From positions 124,001 to 188,000 of the forward strand of contig JAAEZQ010000001.1 of the NCBI GenBank assembly GCA_018222805.1: a DNA stretch of 64,000 nt, in the 5' to 3' direction. The position numbers and the translations under genes are program-made. Below the pieces are notes generated by a model that worked only from the letters and a program-made list of their open reading frames with translations, was not told the DNA's origin and did no database searches. Position 1 is the first letter of the stretch, and the number at the start of each line of letters is the position of its first letter. Shown one piece after another: positions 10,799 to 21,865 of this stretch. The stretch is from Vibrionaceae bacterium. Its GTDB lineage: Bacteria; Pseudomonadota; Gammaproteobacteria; Enterobacterales; Vibrionaceae.

Positions 10799-12259
10799 TT
10801 AAGCGTAAGGGCTTTCGAAGTCGCTCAGTTGAACCAGTACACTCTTAGTTTGCGTGTAATGCTTCAGGGTTTCGACGCCATTTTCACGGCCAATGCCCGA
10901 TTGTTTGTATCCACCTACGGGCATTTCTGCAGGGGAATCACCCCATGCATTCACCCAGCAGATACCGGCTTGAATTTTATGAATCACGCGATGAGCGCGA
11001 GATAGGTTCTGTGTGAAGACACCCGCAGCCAGACCGTACTCCGTGTCGTTGGCACGTTCGATAACCTCAGCTTCATCGCTAAACTTCAGCACTGACATAA
11101 CAGGACCAAAGATCTCTTGCTGTACGTGGCCCATGTTATCGTCACAATCAACAAATACCGTTGGAGCGACGAAGTTACCGCTTTCCAAGCCGTTATCCGT
11201 TACCTTGTAACCGCCAGTCAGTAGCGTTGCGCCACTGGCCTTAGCGTCTTCAATCGCAGACAACACTTTGCGTTCATGTTCTTTAGAAATCAGAGCACCG
11301 ATCTGGGTGTTTTCATCAAGAGGATCTCCGACAACCAATAGTTCAGTACGAGTTTTCAGCTGCGCTACGAACTCATCAAAAATGGCTTCGTGAACAAATA
11401 CGCGGGTACCGTTGGTGCATACTTCACCCTGAGTGTAAAAGTTCGCAACCATGGCTGCTGATACGGCATCGTTTAGTTTTGCATCATCAAACACGATCAG
11501 TGGTGACTTACCACCCAGTTCCATGGTGACTTGCTTGAGTGTTTTCGCACTGTCACCCATGACAGTTTTGCCCGTACCACACTCGCCAGTGAACGAGACT
11601 TTTGCAATATCAGGATGTGCCGTCAGCATCTGACCAACACGGTAATCACCCTGAACAACGTTAAATACACCATCAGGCATACCTGCTTCTGAGTATATTT
11701 CCGCGAGCTTTAACGCTGTTAGCGGCGTTTCTTCTGATGGTTTGAAAATCATTGCATTGCCAGCAGCCAATGCTGGTGCGGATTTCCACATCGCGATTTG
11801 AATTGGGTAGTTCCAAGCACCGATACCCGCACAGATCCCCAGTGGCTCACGGCGTGTGTAGAAAAACTGGTTTTCATTAAGTGGCTGTTGTTCACCCTGT
11901 AAACTAGGCGCTAAACCCGCATAGTATTCCAGTACATCTGCACCTGTCGTGATATCAACCGCGATCGCTTCTTGGATTGGTTTTCCTGTATCTGCCACTT
12001 CCAAAGCCGCCAGTTCATCATTACGTTCACGCAAGATCGCTACTGCTTTGTTAAGAATACGACTACGCTCGATTGCCGTCATTGCTGACCATACTTCAAA
12101 GCCGCGTTTTGCAGATTCGATAGCCGCTTCCATATCGCTTTGATTTGCTTGTTTAACATTGGCCAATGGCTCACCATTCGCCGGATTGTATGTGGTGAAA
12201 TGCTCGTCAGAGCTTCCGATATACATTGCACCATCAATGTAGTGTGTTTTCATTTCCAT
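10799..12259 (-). CDS. betB: Betaine-aldehyde dehydrogenase
   Basis: ALDH motifs '[17 protein letters not shown]', '[14 protein letters not shown]'; between betA and betI. Confidence 0.95.
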   Translation of the reverse strand: MEMKTHYIDGAMYIGSSDEHFTTYNPANGEPLANVKQANQSDMEAAIESAKRGFEVWSAMTAIERSRILNKAVAILRERNDELAALEVADTGKPIQEAIAVDITTGADVLEYYAGLAPSLQGEQQPLNENQFFYTRREPLGICAGIGAWNYPIQIAMWKSAPALAAGNAMIFKPSEETPLTALKLAEIYSEAGMPDGVFNVVQGDYRVGQMLTAHPDIAKVSFTGECGTGKTVMGDSAKTLKQVTMELGGKSPLIVFDDAKLNDAVSAAMVANFYTQGEVCTNGTRVFVHEAIFDEFVAQLKTRTELLVVGDPLDENTQIGALISKEHERKVLSAIEDAKASGATLLTGGYKVTDNGLESGNFVAPTVFVDCDDNMGHVQQEIFGPVMSVLKFSDEAEVIERANDTEYGLAAGVFTQNLSRAHRVIHKIQAGICWVNAWGDSPAEMPVGGYKQSGIGRENGVETLKHYTQTKSVLVQLSDFESPYA

Positions 12260-12277
12260 TTTGAAGACCTGTGGCTT

Positions 12278-12877
12278 TTATATTTTATGAGAGTAAAACG
12301 TTAGCTGCTTTTCGAGATAATCGTTGATGATGACTCTGGCTTTTTCAGCATCGATACCTTGCGGGTTGAGCGTTCCGCGTAGCCATATTCCATCAATCAG
12401 TGACGCAATCCCGTGAGCAACCAATTCCGCTTGCTCTGCACTTAATAGCGCTTTTAATTCTCTTCTTAGATGGGACAAAAGACGTCGTTCGTTGACGCGT
12501 TGCAGACGCTTAAGCTGTTCGTCATGCATCGAGTAAGACCAGAAGGCTAGCCACGTTTTGGCGACTTTATTTTCAGCCTGAAAGCCGACAAAGTTACCGT
12601 CAATAATCGCATTGATACGTTGATGATGAGCATCAGCAGGCAGCTCACGAAGCTTTTTCGTGATCGTGAATGAAAGCTGGCGAAGGATCTCGCGCATCGT
12701 TTCTTCCAATAACCCGTGCTTACCACCAAAGTAATGATTGATGATACCCGTTGATACGCCAGCTTCTTTGCTGATCAACGAGATACTCGCTGCATGTAAG
12801 CCCACCCTATCAATCACTGACATTGTCGCTTTCACCAGCTGTGGCTTCCTGATTTCAGGCATTCCCACCTTCGGCAT
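12278..12877 (-). CDS. betI: TetR-family choline-responsive repressor
   Basis: '[53 protein letters not shown]'. Start trimmed from tracked 12892 to the BetI-like [11 protein letters not shown] start. Confidence 0.95.
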   Translation of the reverse strand: MPKVGMPEIRKPQLVKATMSVIDRVGLHAASISLISKEAGVSTGIINHYFGGKHGLLEETMREILRQLSFTITKKLRELPADAHHQRINAIIDGNFVGFQAENKVAKTWLAFWSYSMHDEQLKRLQRVNERRLLSHLRRELKALLSAEQAELVAHGIASLIDGIWLRGTLNPQGIDAEKARVIINDYLEKQLTFYSHKI

Positions 12878-12896
12878 TTCGTCCCCTTTCATTTTT

Positions 12897-12916
12897 AATT
12901 GAACGGTTAGTTAAAT
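12897..12916. promoter_or_regulatory. Possible betI operon operator region
   Basis: AATTGAACGGTTAGTTAAAT just upstream of betI, reminiscent of TTGAAC-containing BetI operators. Position and partial motif only. Confidence 0.3.
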
Positions 12917-13473
12917 ATAAAATGCACGAAAATTAGTTCGATCTCAAACTATTTTTTGTAAATTCTTCACGAGAATGTTGGAAGTTTGTGCCTTGAGACA
13001 CAAAGGTGATGTGTTAGTAATGACGAATTTAAAGGAGCTCAATAGCGTCAAAATACATTTTTTTGCCCTTAATATCAGCAATTTACAATGGAATTATTGT
13101 TGTTGTTTTATTTTGTAATTTTTGGGTAGACTAATTTTTTAATTTTTCAATACAAAAATATTACATCGTGCACTAATGAATAAAGCGTGATAACGTTGCT
13201 TGCACAAACATTGAACACGACCGCCAGTAACATTTTAATAACATTGCAAATTTCATTTGCACAAATTATATACGCCTCTATCTATGATGTTGCATATCTT
13301 TTACTGAGAATGAAAAAGTGTGATCAAGTCACAATTTTTGGAAAAGTGATTAAAAAGGTGTCGATAGACGGCTGGAAGCAAAATGGACTTGGAGCAAAGA
13401 GGCACTAAAAAGAAAACACTAGCTGAATTCTAGCTGAATTAATGACGTGAACATCAATATAGAAGTGTTCATG

Positions 13474-13506
13474 AAGGCTAACAACACAGCAACCATCGTT
13501 AGCCTT
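13474..13506 (-). terminator. Hairpin downstream of the valine/isoleucine operon
   Basis: AAGGCTAAC...GTTAGCCTT inverted repeat 11 nt beyond the SDR stop codon. Confidence 0.6.
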
Positions 13507-13516
13507 GTGATTGAGC

Positions 13517-14275
13517 TTACATTCGCATACCACCATCAACTTCCAATACTCTTCCGGTTACGAACTCATTAGTTAATACATATTTGACTGTTGCAGAGAT
13601 TTCATTAGCGAGGCCCAAGCGCCCAACTGGAATCATTCTGATTAATCGCTCCATGGCTTCTGGTTTAATCTGATCCGTCATCGCCGTTTTGATAACGCCC
13701 GGCGCGATCGCAACAGAACGAATACCAAATCGTCCTAATTCCTTCGCCCATACCGTCGCCATGGCCGCAACCGCGGCTTTGGAGGCAGAGTAGTTGGTTT
13801 GACCAATATTCCCAGCACGAGCCACACTGGATATATTAATAAGCACGCCTTTACTGTCAGTGTTGAGCATGACTTTGCTAGCTTCACGTCCGCATAAAAA
13901 AGTACCCGTGACATTTACATCCATAACCGACTGGAACTGCTCGAGAGACATCGGGGTGACCTGACCGTCTTTCACTTTAATGAACATACCATCACGCATA
14001 ATACCAGCGTTGTTAATCAAGCCATTGAGTTGCTTAAAGTCTGCTTCAATTTGCTCAAAGGCAGCGCAAACCTGTTGTTCATCTGTCACGTTCGTCACAT
14101 AACTTCGGGCGCTTACCCCCAAAGACTCACACTCTGCCTGTGTCTCTCTCAATTGTTCTAAATTGAGATCGATAAGCGCGAGATTCACGCCACTTTCAGC
14201 CAAAGAAAGTGCCATCTGTTTGCCAAGCCCCTGCCCAGCACCTGTAATCGCAACAACCTTATTTGCTAACTCCAT
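13517..14275 (-). CDS. SDR oxidoreductase, probable 2-methyl-3-hydroxybutyryl-CoA dehydrogenase (IvdG-like)
   Basis: SDR motifs 'ITGAGQGLGKQ', 'NNAG', 'YSASKAAVAAM'; last gene of a BCAA operon. Confidence 0.82.
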   Translation of the reverse strand: MELANKVVAITGAGQGLGKQMALSLAESGVNLALIDLNLEQLRETQAECESLGVSARSYVTNVTDEQQVCAAFEQIEADFKQLNGLINNAGIMRDGMFIKVKDGQVTPMSLEQFQSVMDVNVTGTFLCGREASKVMLNTDSKGVLINISSVARAGNIGQTNYSASKAAVAAMATVWAKELGRFGIRSVAIAPGVIKTAMTDQIKPEAMERLIRMIPVGRLGLANEISATVKYVLTNEFVTGRVLEVDGGMRM

Positions 14276-14284
14276 AAACGCTCC

Positions 14285-15181
14285 TTAGGCCTGATTTTGC
14301 TTTTGGTAGAACTCAAACAAACTAGAGAAATCTTTTTGTCCATTGCCCTGACCATTATGAAAATTAAACAGGTTGCGAGCTAAACTGCCCATCGGCGTCG
14401 AGGTTTGGCTAGCAACTGCCGCTTCCATAGCAAGGCCGAGGTCTTTCGCCATAAGCTGACTCATGAAACCACCCTGATAGCCATTACTCGCAGGCGCATT
14501 TTCCATCACGCCCGGACATGGGTTGTAAAGCTCTAACGCCCAGTTACGACCTGAGCTTTGCAACATAATGTCGGACAGCACTTTAGGGTCAAGCCCATTC
14601 TCTATGCCCAAGTTCAGCGCTTCACAAGTACCACTCATAAGAATACCCAGCATCATGTTGTTGCAGATTTTAGCCACCTGACCAGCACCAGCATCACCGG
14701 CATGGAAAATGTTTTTGCCCATATGGTCAAGCACCACTTTCGCTTGAACAAAATTCTCTTGTGAGCCGCCAACGATAAAAGTCAGCGTGCCTGCGGCTGC
14801 ACCAGCAACCCCACCTGACACTGGCGCATCGACAAAGCTAACGCCTAGCTGCTGTGCCTTTTCGCCAACCAGACGAGCGGTCGCCGGATCAATAGTGGAT
14901 GAGTCAATCAGTAATGTTCCAGATTCAACGCTTTCTAAAATGCCATCCTGACCAAGATAGACACTTTTTACATGCTGACTAGCGGGTAACATTGTGACAA
15001 CCACACCCGCACCTTGAACGACTTGCTGAACAGAATCTGCACTCGAAGCGCCAAGTGCGGTAAGTTCCGCAACGGCGTTCGGATTCAAATCAAAAACTTC
15101 AACTTTCAAACCTGCGTTGACGAGATTCTTAGCCATGGGTGCACCCATATTGCCAAGACCAATAAATGCTATTTTATCCAT
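14285..15181 (-). CDS. mmsB: 3-hydroxyisobutyrate dehydrogenase
   Basis: 'IAFIGLGNMGAPMAKNLVNAG', 'DAPVSGGVAGAAAGTLTFIVGG', 'GQVAKICNNMMLGI'. Confidence 0.93.
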   Translation of the reverse strand: MDKIAFIGLGNMGAPMAKNLVNAGLKVEVFDLNPNAVAELTALGASSADSVQQVVQGAGVVVTMLPASQHVKSVYLGQDGILESVESGTLLIDSSTIDPATARLVGEKAQQLGVSFVDAPVSGGVAGAAAGTLTFIVGGSQENFVQAKVVLDHMGKNIFHAGDAGAGQVAKICNNMMLGILMSGTCEALNLGIENGLDPKVLSDIMLQSSGRNWALELYNPCPGVMENAPASNGYQGGFMSQLMAKDLGLAMEAAVASQTSTPMGSLARNLFNFHNGQGNGQKDFSSLFEFYQKQNQA

Positions 15182-15232
15182 GTTCTGTCTCTTCCTTTCC
15201 TTGTCGCTATACCGTCTAACTATTCCGTTAAA

Positions 15233-16381
15233 CTAAAGTTCAGCTGTCGCCAATTGCGTTTCTGTAAGTGGGTAATCAACTGAATCAATCGGTGCAAAAA
15301 AGCGTTGCAACTCCTGCGGAGTGACATCAACGACACACTTGTGTATCCATGTTGGCTGGTTGGTTTTATCAATGATGAGCGCGCGAACCCCTTCCCTAAA
15401 ATCACCTTCTAAACCACAACGCAACGTGAGGTTAAACTCCATATCAAAACAAGCATCCAAAGGCAGTCCTTGATACTGAGTCAATTGTTGGTAAGTAAGA
15501 TTTAATGAAAGAGGGCTGCCATAACTGAGCGCTTTCTGCGCGTTAACAAACCATTTATCATCCACATCTGCACTACTAATGGCTTTGATAATCGTTGTTA
15601 AATCACCGTTACAAATCTGCTCTATAAGATCAGCATGAGGTAGCATCAAGCCCACACCCGGCTCTTTGACTTCTAGCGTGCGAAGTAGTGTCGCAATCTT
15701 CTCGTTGATGTCTGTTTCACTTTTCCAATGAATACTGGAGAGTTGAGAGAAGAAGCTTCCCTTACTATCAGGATGTGTAATCCATTGGCTCAACCCTAAT
15801 GCTTTCATGTCGGTCGCATTGATCTGACAGGCAGTTAAACCAAGAAACAGCGCGTAGTGTTTTGGCAACTGATTCAAAAAGTAGGTCGCGCCTACGTCAG
15901 GATAAAGGCCAATCTTGATTTCTGGCATCGCAAAGCGAGTGTTCGTCTCCGCCACACGATGACTTGCGCCCATAAACAGACCGACACCGCCACCCATCAG
16001 GTAGCCATGCCCCCAAGCGATGATTGGTTTTGAGTAAGTATGAATCAGATGATCGCAGCGGTATTCTAGATCGAAGAACGTTTCCATAGCTGAAAACGCA
16101 GCGTCGAAATCTTGCTCTTTATTTTCTAGCGCTCGATAAATTGCTTGGATATCACCGCCAGCACAGAATGCTTTTTCGCCCTTCGCATGCAAACACACCG
16201 CAACGATGTTGTCATCGCTTTGCCACTCAAGCAGTTGATTATAAAGCTGCTCGATCATCACATAACTCAGTGCGTTGAGCGCTGCCGGATTATCTAACTC
16301 CAGCATACCGATGACAGAACCATCGCCACACTCAAGCTTGGACACGTTTACTTTGCTGGTCATATTTACTTTGATTGCCAT
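15233..16381 (-). CDS. 3-hydroxyisobutyryl-CoA hydrolase (crotonase superfamily)
   Basis: 'GEKAFCAGGDIQAIY', 'GVGLFMGASHRVAETNTRFAMPEIKIGLYPDVGATYFLNQLP' HIBCH signature. Confidence 0.92.
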   Translation of the reverse strand: MAIKVNMTSKVNVSKLECGDGSVIGMLELDNPAALNALSYVMIEQLYNQLLEWQSDDNIVAVCLHAKGEKAFCAGGDIQAIYRALENKEQDFDAAFSAMETFFDLEYRCDHLIHTYSKPIIAWGHGYLMGGGVGLFMGASHRVAETNTRFAMPEIKIGLYPDVGATYFLNQLPKHYALFLGLTACQINATDMKALGLSQWITHPDSKGSFFSQLSSIHWKSETDINEKIATLLRTLEVKEPGVGLMLPHADLIEQICNGDLTTIIKAISSADVDDKWFVNAQKALSYGSPLSLNLTYQQLTQYQGLPLDACFDMEFNLTLRCGLEGDFREGVRALIIDKTNQPTWIHKCVVDVTPQELQRFFAPIDSVDYPLTETQLATAEL

Positions 16382-16390
16382 GGCGACTCC

Positions 16391-17167
16391 TTAGCTATTG
16401 GTCCAGTTTGGCTTACGCTTTTGCAAGAAGGCGTTCACACCCTCTGTCTGATCTTGTGTATTGAAAAGCTGTAAAAACAGTTCACGTTCCAATACCAACC
16501 CTGCTGCATGAGTCTGGCTGCGTCGATTTTGGATGAGTGTTTTGCAAGCAGATACAGACTTAGGCGATTGACCCGCGACACGCTGTGCCAGTTCCATCGC
16601 TGTTTCCACCGCTTGACCTTTGTCTACCACTTCTTCGACCAAACCAATTTTCTCTGCTCGCTCAGCCGTCACACGCTCACCACACAGGATCATGCGCTTC
16701 GCCCATCCTTCGCCAACTAACGCAGTGAGATTTTGCGTTCCTCCGGCACAAGGTAACAAGCCAACCGACGCTTCTGGTAACGCCATTTGTACTTGCTCTT
16801 CAGCGATACGAATGTCGCACGCCATCGCAACTTCCAAACCACCGCCCATTGCATAGCCATTGATCGCCGCGATAGAAACCCCATCAAACGCTGATAAGGC
16901 TTCAAACGCTTCACCAAATGCGAACGCCATATCTGTCGCTTGCGATTTGTCACCCGATGCGAAATTATTAAGGTCCGCACCAGCAGAGAAGAACTTCTCC
17001 CCTTCACCCGTTAGTACCAAAGCGTAAATAGAACGATCATTGCTAAGTTCAATCGTTAATTCTTTGAGTTGATTGAGAGAGTCCAATGTCCAGGTATTCG
17101 CAGGCGGATTACTAATAGTGATCTTGGCGATATGCGCTTCACGCTCTAATTTGATTTGTGCTGTCAT
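16391..17167 (-). CDS. Enoyl-CoA hydratase
   Basis: 'FSAGADLNNF', 'AMGGGLEVAMACDIRIAEEQVQMALPEASVGLLPCAGGTQNL'. Confidence 0.92.
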   Translation of the reverse strand: MTAQIKLEREAHIAKITISNPPANTWTLDSLNQLKELTIELSNDRSIYALVLTGEGEKFFSAGADLNNFASGDKSQATDMAFAFGEAFEALSAFDGVSIAAINGYAMGGGLEVAMACDIRIAEEQVQMALPEASVGLLPCAGGTQNLTALVGEGWAKRMILCGERVTAERAEKIGLVEEVVDKGQAVETAMELAQRVAGQSPKSVSACKTLIQNRRSQTHAAGLVLERELFLQLFNTQDQTEGVNAFLQKRKPNWTNS

Positions 17168-17216
17168 AATCTTTCAATCCCTTTTTATTCTTTTAGGTAA
17201 GGCGCTATCTCGCTGA

Positions 17217-18371
17217 CTAAACCAGCTCAACACCTTCTGTGAGTAGACGTCTTGAGATGATCAGACGCATGATTTCGTTGGTACCTTCAAGAATTTGGTG
17301 CACACGAACGTCTCTGAAGTGACGCTCGACTGGATATTCTTTGATGTAGCCATAACCGCCATGAATTTGCAGTGCCTCGTCACAAACTTTAAAACCCACA
17401 TCCGTTGCAAAGCGTTTCGCCATGGCGCAGTACGCACTTTTTTCCGCGTGTTGAGCATCGAGTTTTGCGGCAGCAAGTCTCACCATTTGACGCGCAGCAA
17501 CCAGTTCTGTTGCCATATCGGCCAGTTTGAACTGCAATGCCTGGAATTGTGCGAGTGAACGTCCAAACTGTTTACGTTCTGTCATGTACTGTTTTGCTTC
17601 ATTCAGAGCTTGTTGCGCTGTACCAACAGAACACGTGGCGATGTTAATACGGCCCCCATCAAGACCGAGCATGGCGAACTTAAAGCCTTCCCCCTCTCCA
17701 CCCAACAGATACTCAGCCGGAATTCGGACGTTTTCGAAGGTGATCATGCGAGTTGGTTGACAGTTCCAGCCCATTTTCGCTTCTTTCTTACCGTAACTGA
17801 TGCCTTCGCTGTCAGCTGGTACAATAAAAGCAGACACCCCACCCGCGCCTTCGCCACAAGAACGCGCCATGACTACCAAGACGTCAGTATCACCTGCACC
17901 AGAGATAAACACTTTTGCGCCATTCAAAACAAACTCATCGCCATCACGCACTGCGCTGGTCGTCAGAGATGCCGCGTCAGAACCCGCATTTGGCTCAGTG
18001 AGACAGTAAGAAGCGAGCTTTTCACCCGTTATCAATTCACCACTAAATTGTTGAGCAACTTCCGGTTTGGCAAAGCTGGTGATCATCCAGGTCGCCATAT
18101 TATGGATAGTCATAAACGCTGTGGTTGCGGTACAACCCATCGCCAATTGTTCAAAAATAATCGCAGCATCCAAACGGGAAAGCCCCAAACCACCGTGCTC
18201 TGGCGGCGTATAGATACTCAAGAAACCCAGTTCACCAGCCTGGCGAAGTACATCTTTAGGGAAGTGTTGTTTTTCATCCCACTCAGCGGCGTGCGGTGCA
18301 AGCATCTGTTCTGCGAACTGTTTCGCTGCGTCTGCGAATGCGATTTGATCTTCGTTTAATTCAAAATCCAT
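17217..18371 (-). CDS. Acyl-CoA dehydrogenase, probable isobutyryl/2-methylbutyryl-CoA dehydrogenase
   Basis: ACAD motifs 'LTEPNAGSDAASLTTSAVRDGDEFVLNGAKVFISGAG', 'QIHGGYGYIKEYPVERHFRDVRVHQILEGTNEIMR'; operon context. Confidence 0.92.
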   Translation of the reverse strand: MDFELNEDQIAFADAAKQFAEQMLAPHAAEWDEKQHFPKDVLRQAGELGFLSIYTPPEHGGLGLSRLDAAIIFEQLAMGCTATTAFMTIHNMATWMITSFAKPEVAQQFSGELITGEKLASYCLTEPNAGSDAASLTTSAVRDGDEFVLNGAKVFISGAGDTDVLVVMARSCGEGAGGVSAFIVPADSEGISYGKKEAKMGWNCQPTRMITFENVRIPAEYLLGGEGEGFKFAMLGLDGGRINIATCSVGTAQQALNEAKQYMTERKQFGRSLAQFQALQFKLADMATELVAARQMVRLAAAKLDAQHAEKSAYCAMAKRFATDVGFKVCDEALQIHGGYGYIKEYPVERHFRDVRVHQILEGTNEIMRLIISRRLLTEGVELV

Positions 18372-18454
18372 CTTGAAGTCCTAAGGTCTAATTCATTGCA
18401 TTTGAATCTAGGCCAAGCTCCATTAAGCTTGGCCATATGTTGTTAACGAGGTAT

Positions 18455-19948
18455 TTAGTTAAGCTGAATGGTCATGTTCGGGCCGCTTGGAATGTCATCT
18501 TCAAACCAACGCGCGGTGACAGTTTTCGTTTCGGTGTAGAAGCGAACCGCTTGTTTGCCATAAGCATGCAGATCGCCGTAGAAACTGCCTTTCCAGCCCG
18601 TAAATGAGAAGAATGGTAATGGCACAGGAATCGGCACGTTGATACCCACGTTACCCACTTCGATATTGTGCTGATACTTTCTCGCGGCCGCGCCATTCGC
18701 CGTGAAAATAGACGTACCGTTACCAAAGCGGTTCGCATTAATCAGCTCGATAGCTTCATCCAAGTCATCCACTTCCATGGTCAGTAGCACTGGGCCGAAA
18801 ATTTCTTCCTGATAAATCGACATGTCTGTCGTCACGTTGGTAAAGAGTGTTGGGCCGACCCAGTTACCGTCAGGGAAACCAGCCACTTGGCAATCTGTTC
18901 CGTCAAGGACACAGTTAGCGCCAGACGCTTTGCCTTCATTAATCAGATTCACCACACGCTGTTTCGCTTGCGGGCTAATCAGCGGGCCATAACCTGCGGT
19001 TTCATCATCCCACGCACCTGGTTGAACTTGAGCTAACGCCTCTTTAAGCTCTGGAATCCACTCTTTGGTTTCGCCAACAAATACCGCGACCGAAATCGCC
19101 ATACAGCGCTGACCTGCGGCACCGACTGATGCACCAACCAGGTTATTAATTACCTGCTGTTTGTTTGCATCTGGCATAATGACCATGTGGTTTTTCGCAC
19201 CTGCAAACGACTGAACGCGTTTTAGGTTATCAGTACCGGTTTTGTAGATGTACTCGCCGACTGGCACAGAACCGACAAAAGAGATCGCGCGGACGACTGG
19301 ATCGGTAAGAATGCGGTCGACTTGTTCTTTGGTGCCGTGGACGATTTGCAACACGCCTTTTGGTGCACCTGCTTGTTCAAACAGCTCAGCCAGTTTCATT
19401 GCCGTTAATGGCACTTGCTCCGAAGGTTTCAAAATGAAGGTGTTACCGCAAGCAATCGCCATTGGGAACATCCATAGTGGGATCATCGCTGGGAAGTTAA
19501 AAGGCGTGATGCCAGCACAAACACCGAGTGGTTGAATGTAAGAGTAACCATCAATATTGGTTGCGACATTCTCAACCGTTTCACCCATCATTGAGCTACA
19601 AATATTTGCTGCTTGTTCAACGACTTCAATCCCGCGCCAAACGTCACCTTTTGCATCCGCCAGGGTTTTACCAGTCTCGCTCGAAAGCAATATTGCCAAC
19701 TCGTCATGCTGCTCTTTTAGTAGATGTTGGTAGCGCAGCATCAATCTTGCACGCTCCGGCGCAGCAACTTCTTTCCAACGTTTAAACGTCTCTGTTGCAC
19801 TGGCGATCGCCGCATTCATTTCCGACTCCGTAGCACAAGGTACTTGTGCAATCACTTCATTGGTTGCCGGGTTAGTTACATCTAGCCATTGTTTTGAGTC
19901 GGAGATGGCGAATTCACCACCGATATACTGCTTTACTTGTTCTGTCAT
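18455..19948 (-). CDS. mmsA: CoA-acylating methylmalonate-semialdehyde dehydrogenase
   Basis: '[35 protein letters not shown]', '[11 protein letters not shown]', '[22 protein letters not shown]'. Confidence 0.95.
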   Translation of the reverse strand: MTEQVKQYIGGEFAISDSKQWLDVTNPATNEVIAQVPCATESEMNAAIASATETFKRWKEVAAPERARLMLRYQHLLKEQHDELAILLSSETGKTLADAKGDVWRGIEVVEQAANICSSMMGETVENVATNIDGYSYIQPLGVCAGITPFNFPAMIPLWMFPMAIACGNTFILKPSEQVPLTAMKLAELFEQAGAPKGVLQIVHGTKEQVDRILTDPVVRAISFVGSVPVGEYIYKTGTDNLKRVQSFAGAKNHMVIMPDANKQQVINNLVGASVGAAGQRCMAISVAVFVGETKEWIPELKEALAQVQPGAWDDETAGYGPLISPQAKQRVVNLINEGKASGANCVLDGTDCQVAGFPDGNWVGPTLFTNVTTDMSIYQEEIFGPVLLTMEVDDLDEAIELINANRFGNGTSIFTANGAAARKYQHNIEVGNVGINVPIPVPLPFFSFTGWKGSFYGDLHAYGKQAVRFYTETKTVTARWFEDDIPSGPNMTIQLN

Positions 19949-20045
19949 GATGACATCCTTGTATTTTTCAGCTTGTTACTGACTATTTTTGTATAAGTTC
20001 GCCACAGACTTGCGCCGCGGACAGAGGAATGTTGTTAAGAATGAT

Positions 20046-21224
20046 TTAGCAGATCTCAACCGCGATTGCGGTTGCCTCACCACCACCAATACAAAGTGAT
20101 GCAACGCCACGTTTACCGCCAGTCTGTTTAAGCGCATGAATCAAGGTCACGAGGATTCGGTTACCACTCGCGCCAATTGGATGACCTAACGCACAAGCAC
20201 CACCGCGCGGGTTAACGTTACTCTCGTCCAGTTCGAGCACTTTCACTGCGTACTGAGTCACGACGGCAAAAGCTTCATTAATTTCCCAAAGGTCAACGTC
20301 CGATTTGTCCCAGCCTGTTTTTTCCAGCAGTTTTTCAATCGCGAAGACGGGGGCGATGGTAAACTCTTCTGGCAGCCTCGCATGTGTGCTGTAAGCGACG
20401 ATTTTTGCAAGGGGTTGTAAGTTCTCTTGACGACCAAACTCGCTATCGACCAATACCATTGCCGAGGCACCGTCAGAAATTGAGCTTGAGTTCGCCGCTG
20501 TAACGCCGCCATCTTTAGCAAACGCAGGACGTAAAGTTGGAATTTTCGCGACGTCGAGTTTGCTAGGTTGCTCATCGTCTATAACCAAGGTATCGCCGCG
20601 TCGGGTTTTCACATGGACAGGGACGATCTCTTCTTTGAACAAACCTTGTTCAATCGCTTGCTGCGCGCGAGTTACCGATTGCTGCGCCCAAGTATCCATA
20701 CTTTCGCGGTTGAACTGATACTTTTGCGCCGTTTGTTCAGCAAAGACACCCATCAACTCACCTTGATAGGCATCCTGTAAACCGTCATAAAACATGTGAT
20801 CGAGTACTTGCTCGTGGCCTAAACGAAAACCTTCGCGTGCTTTCTTTAATAGATAAGGAGACGAAGACATGTTCTCCATGCCACCCGCAATAACAGCGTG
20901 CGCATTGCCAGATTGAATAAGATCATGAGCAAGCATCACTGTCTTCATGCCCGACCCGCACACTTTGTTCAGCGTCGTACAACCAATCGATTGTGGCATG
21001 TCGGCTTTTAAACTCGCCTGCCTCGCAGGAGCCTGCCCCACACCAGCTGGTAGTACACAACCCATCAGTACTTCATCTATTTTGTCTGAATCCAACTGAC
21101 TTTCTGCTAATGCGCCCTGAATCGCTGTCGCCCCTAGCTCAGTGACATCGGTTGAAGCTAGTGCACCTTGAAAAGCTCCGATAGGCGTTCGTTTAGCGGC
21201 AACAATCCATGTTTCATTTTTCAT
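20046..21224 (-). CDS. Acetyl-CoA C-acyltransferase (thiolase)
   Basis: 'LNKVCGSGMKTVMLAHDLI', 'NPRGGACALGHPIGASGNRILVTLIHAL', 'GVASLCIGGGEATAIAVE'. Confidence 0.95.
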   Translation of the reverse strand: MKNETWIVAAKRTPIGAFQGALASTDVTELGATAIQGALAESQLDSDKIDEVLMGCVLPAGVGQAPARQASLKADMPQSIGCTTLNKVCGSGMKTVMLAHDLIQSGNAHAVIAGGMENMSSSPYLLKKAREGFRLGHEQVLDHMFYDGLQDAYQGELMGVFAEQTAQKYQFNRESMDTWAQQSVTRAQQAIEQGLFKEEIVPVHVKTRRGDTLVIDDEQPSKLDVAKIPTLRPAFAKDGGVTAANSSSISDGASAMVLVDSEFGRQENLQPLAKIVAYSTHARLPEEFTIAPVFAIEKLLEKTGWDKSDVDLWEINEAFAVVTQYAVKVLELDESNVNPRGGACALGHPIGASGNRILVTLIHALKQTGGKRGVASLCIGGGEATAIAVEIC

Positions 21225-21239
21225 TTCATTAACCTTTTG

Positions 21240-21255
21240 TTGACGTTTACGTCAT
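21240..21255. promoter_or_regulatory. LiuR-like operator A
   Basis: TTGACGTTTACGTCAT in the thiolase/liuR divergent promoter; resembles the comparative-genomics LiuR motif. Confidence 0.65.
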
Positions 21256-21268
21256 AACTATACTAACA

Positions 21269-21284
21269 TTTACGTTAACGTCAA
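21269..21284. promoter_or_regulatory. LiuR-like operator B
   Basis: TTTACGTTAACGTCAA near-palindrome. Confidence 0.7.
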
Positions 21285-21374
21285 GTTTGAGGTTATTGTT
21301 TGTTCGAGTGAATCGTCAGTTTCGGGTAAACGTCAGTAATATCAAGGCTCAAGAGTGTTCACTAGTTATTTACT

Positions 21375-21390
21375 TTAACGTTAACGAATT
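21375..21390. promoter_or_regulatory. Weaker LiuR-like half-matching site C
   Basis: TTAACGTTAACGAATT about 45 bp upstream of liuR; shares the ACGTTAACG core. Confidence 0.4.
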
Positions 21391-21433
21391 GTATATTCGG
21401 ATGATTGTTATACGAAAGTCGTAAGGTTAAAGA

Positions 21434-21820
21434 ATGAATACATTTAAGATCAGTGAGCTCGCGAAGGAGTTCGATATTACCACCCGAAGCATTCGCTTTT
21501 ACGAAGATTTAGGTCTCCTAACTCCGGAACGTAAAGGCAATACACGAATCTACAATGGTCGCGATCGAATTCGACTAAAACTGATTTTGCGAGGTAAGCG
21601 ATTAGGCTTTTCTCTTGCAGATATCAAAGAGTTATTTGAACTCTACGATACCGATCAAAGTACTGAGCAGTTGAACTATATGATTCGGTTGATCGAAGAG
21701 AAGAAGGCAGCATTGCAACAGCAGGCGAATGACATTCAAGCGGTAATGATGGAGTTAAATGCTGCGCAGTTGCGATGCCAAAATACACTGAGATCCATGA
21801 AAGGCGAAAAAGTCACCTGA
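21434..21820 (+). CDS. liuR: MerR-family regulator of leucine/isovalerate catabolism
   Basis: 'FKISELAKEFDITTRSIRFYEDLGLLTPERKGNTRIYNGRDRIRLKLILRGKRLGFSL'; heads the liu operon. Confidence 0.92.
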   Translation: MNTFKISELAKEFDITTRSIRFYEDLGLLTPERKGNTRIYNGRDRIRLKLILRGKRLGFSLADIKELFELYDTDQSTEQLNYMIRLIEEKKAALQQQANDIQAVMMELNAAQLRCQNTLRSMKGEKVT

Positions 21821-21865
21821 CACCTCAACACTGGGATGTAGGTGACGTAAAGGCAAGGACACGCA

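Noticed and set aside
13187-13408. 73-aa ORF in the betI/SDR intergenic gap
   Set aside because: GTG start, no clear SD, AT-rich low-complexity translation; not supported as coding.
17610-18359. 249-aa plus-strand ORF opposite the acyl-CoA dehydrogenase
   Set aside because: Antisense shadow of a clearly coding ACAD gene; translation lacks recognisable domains.
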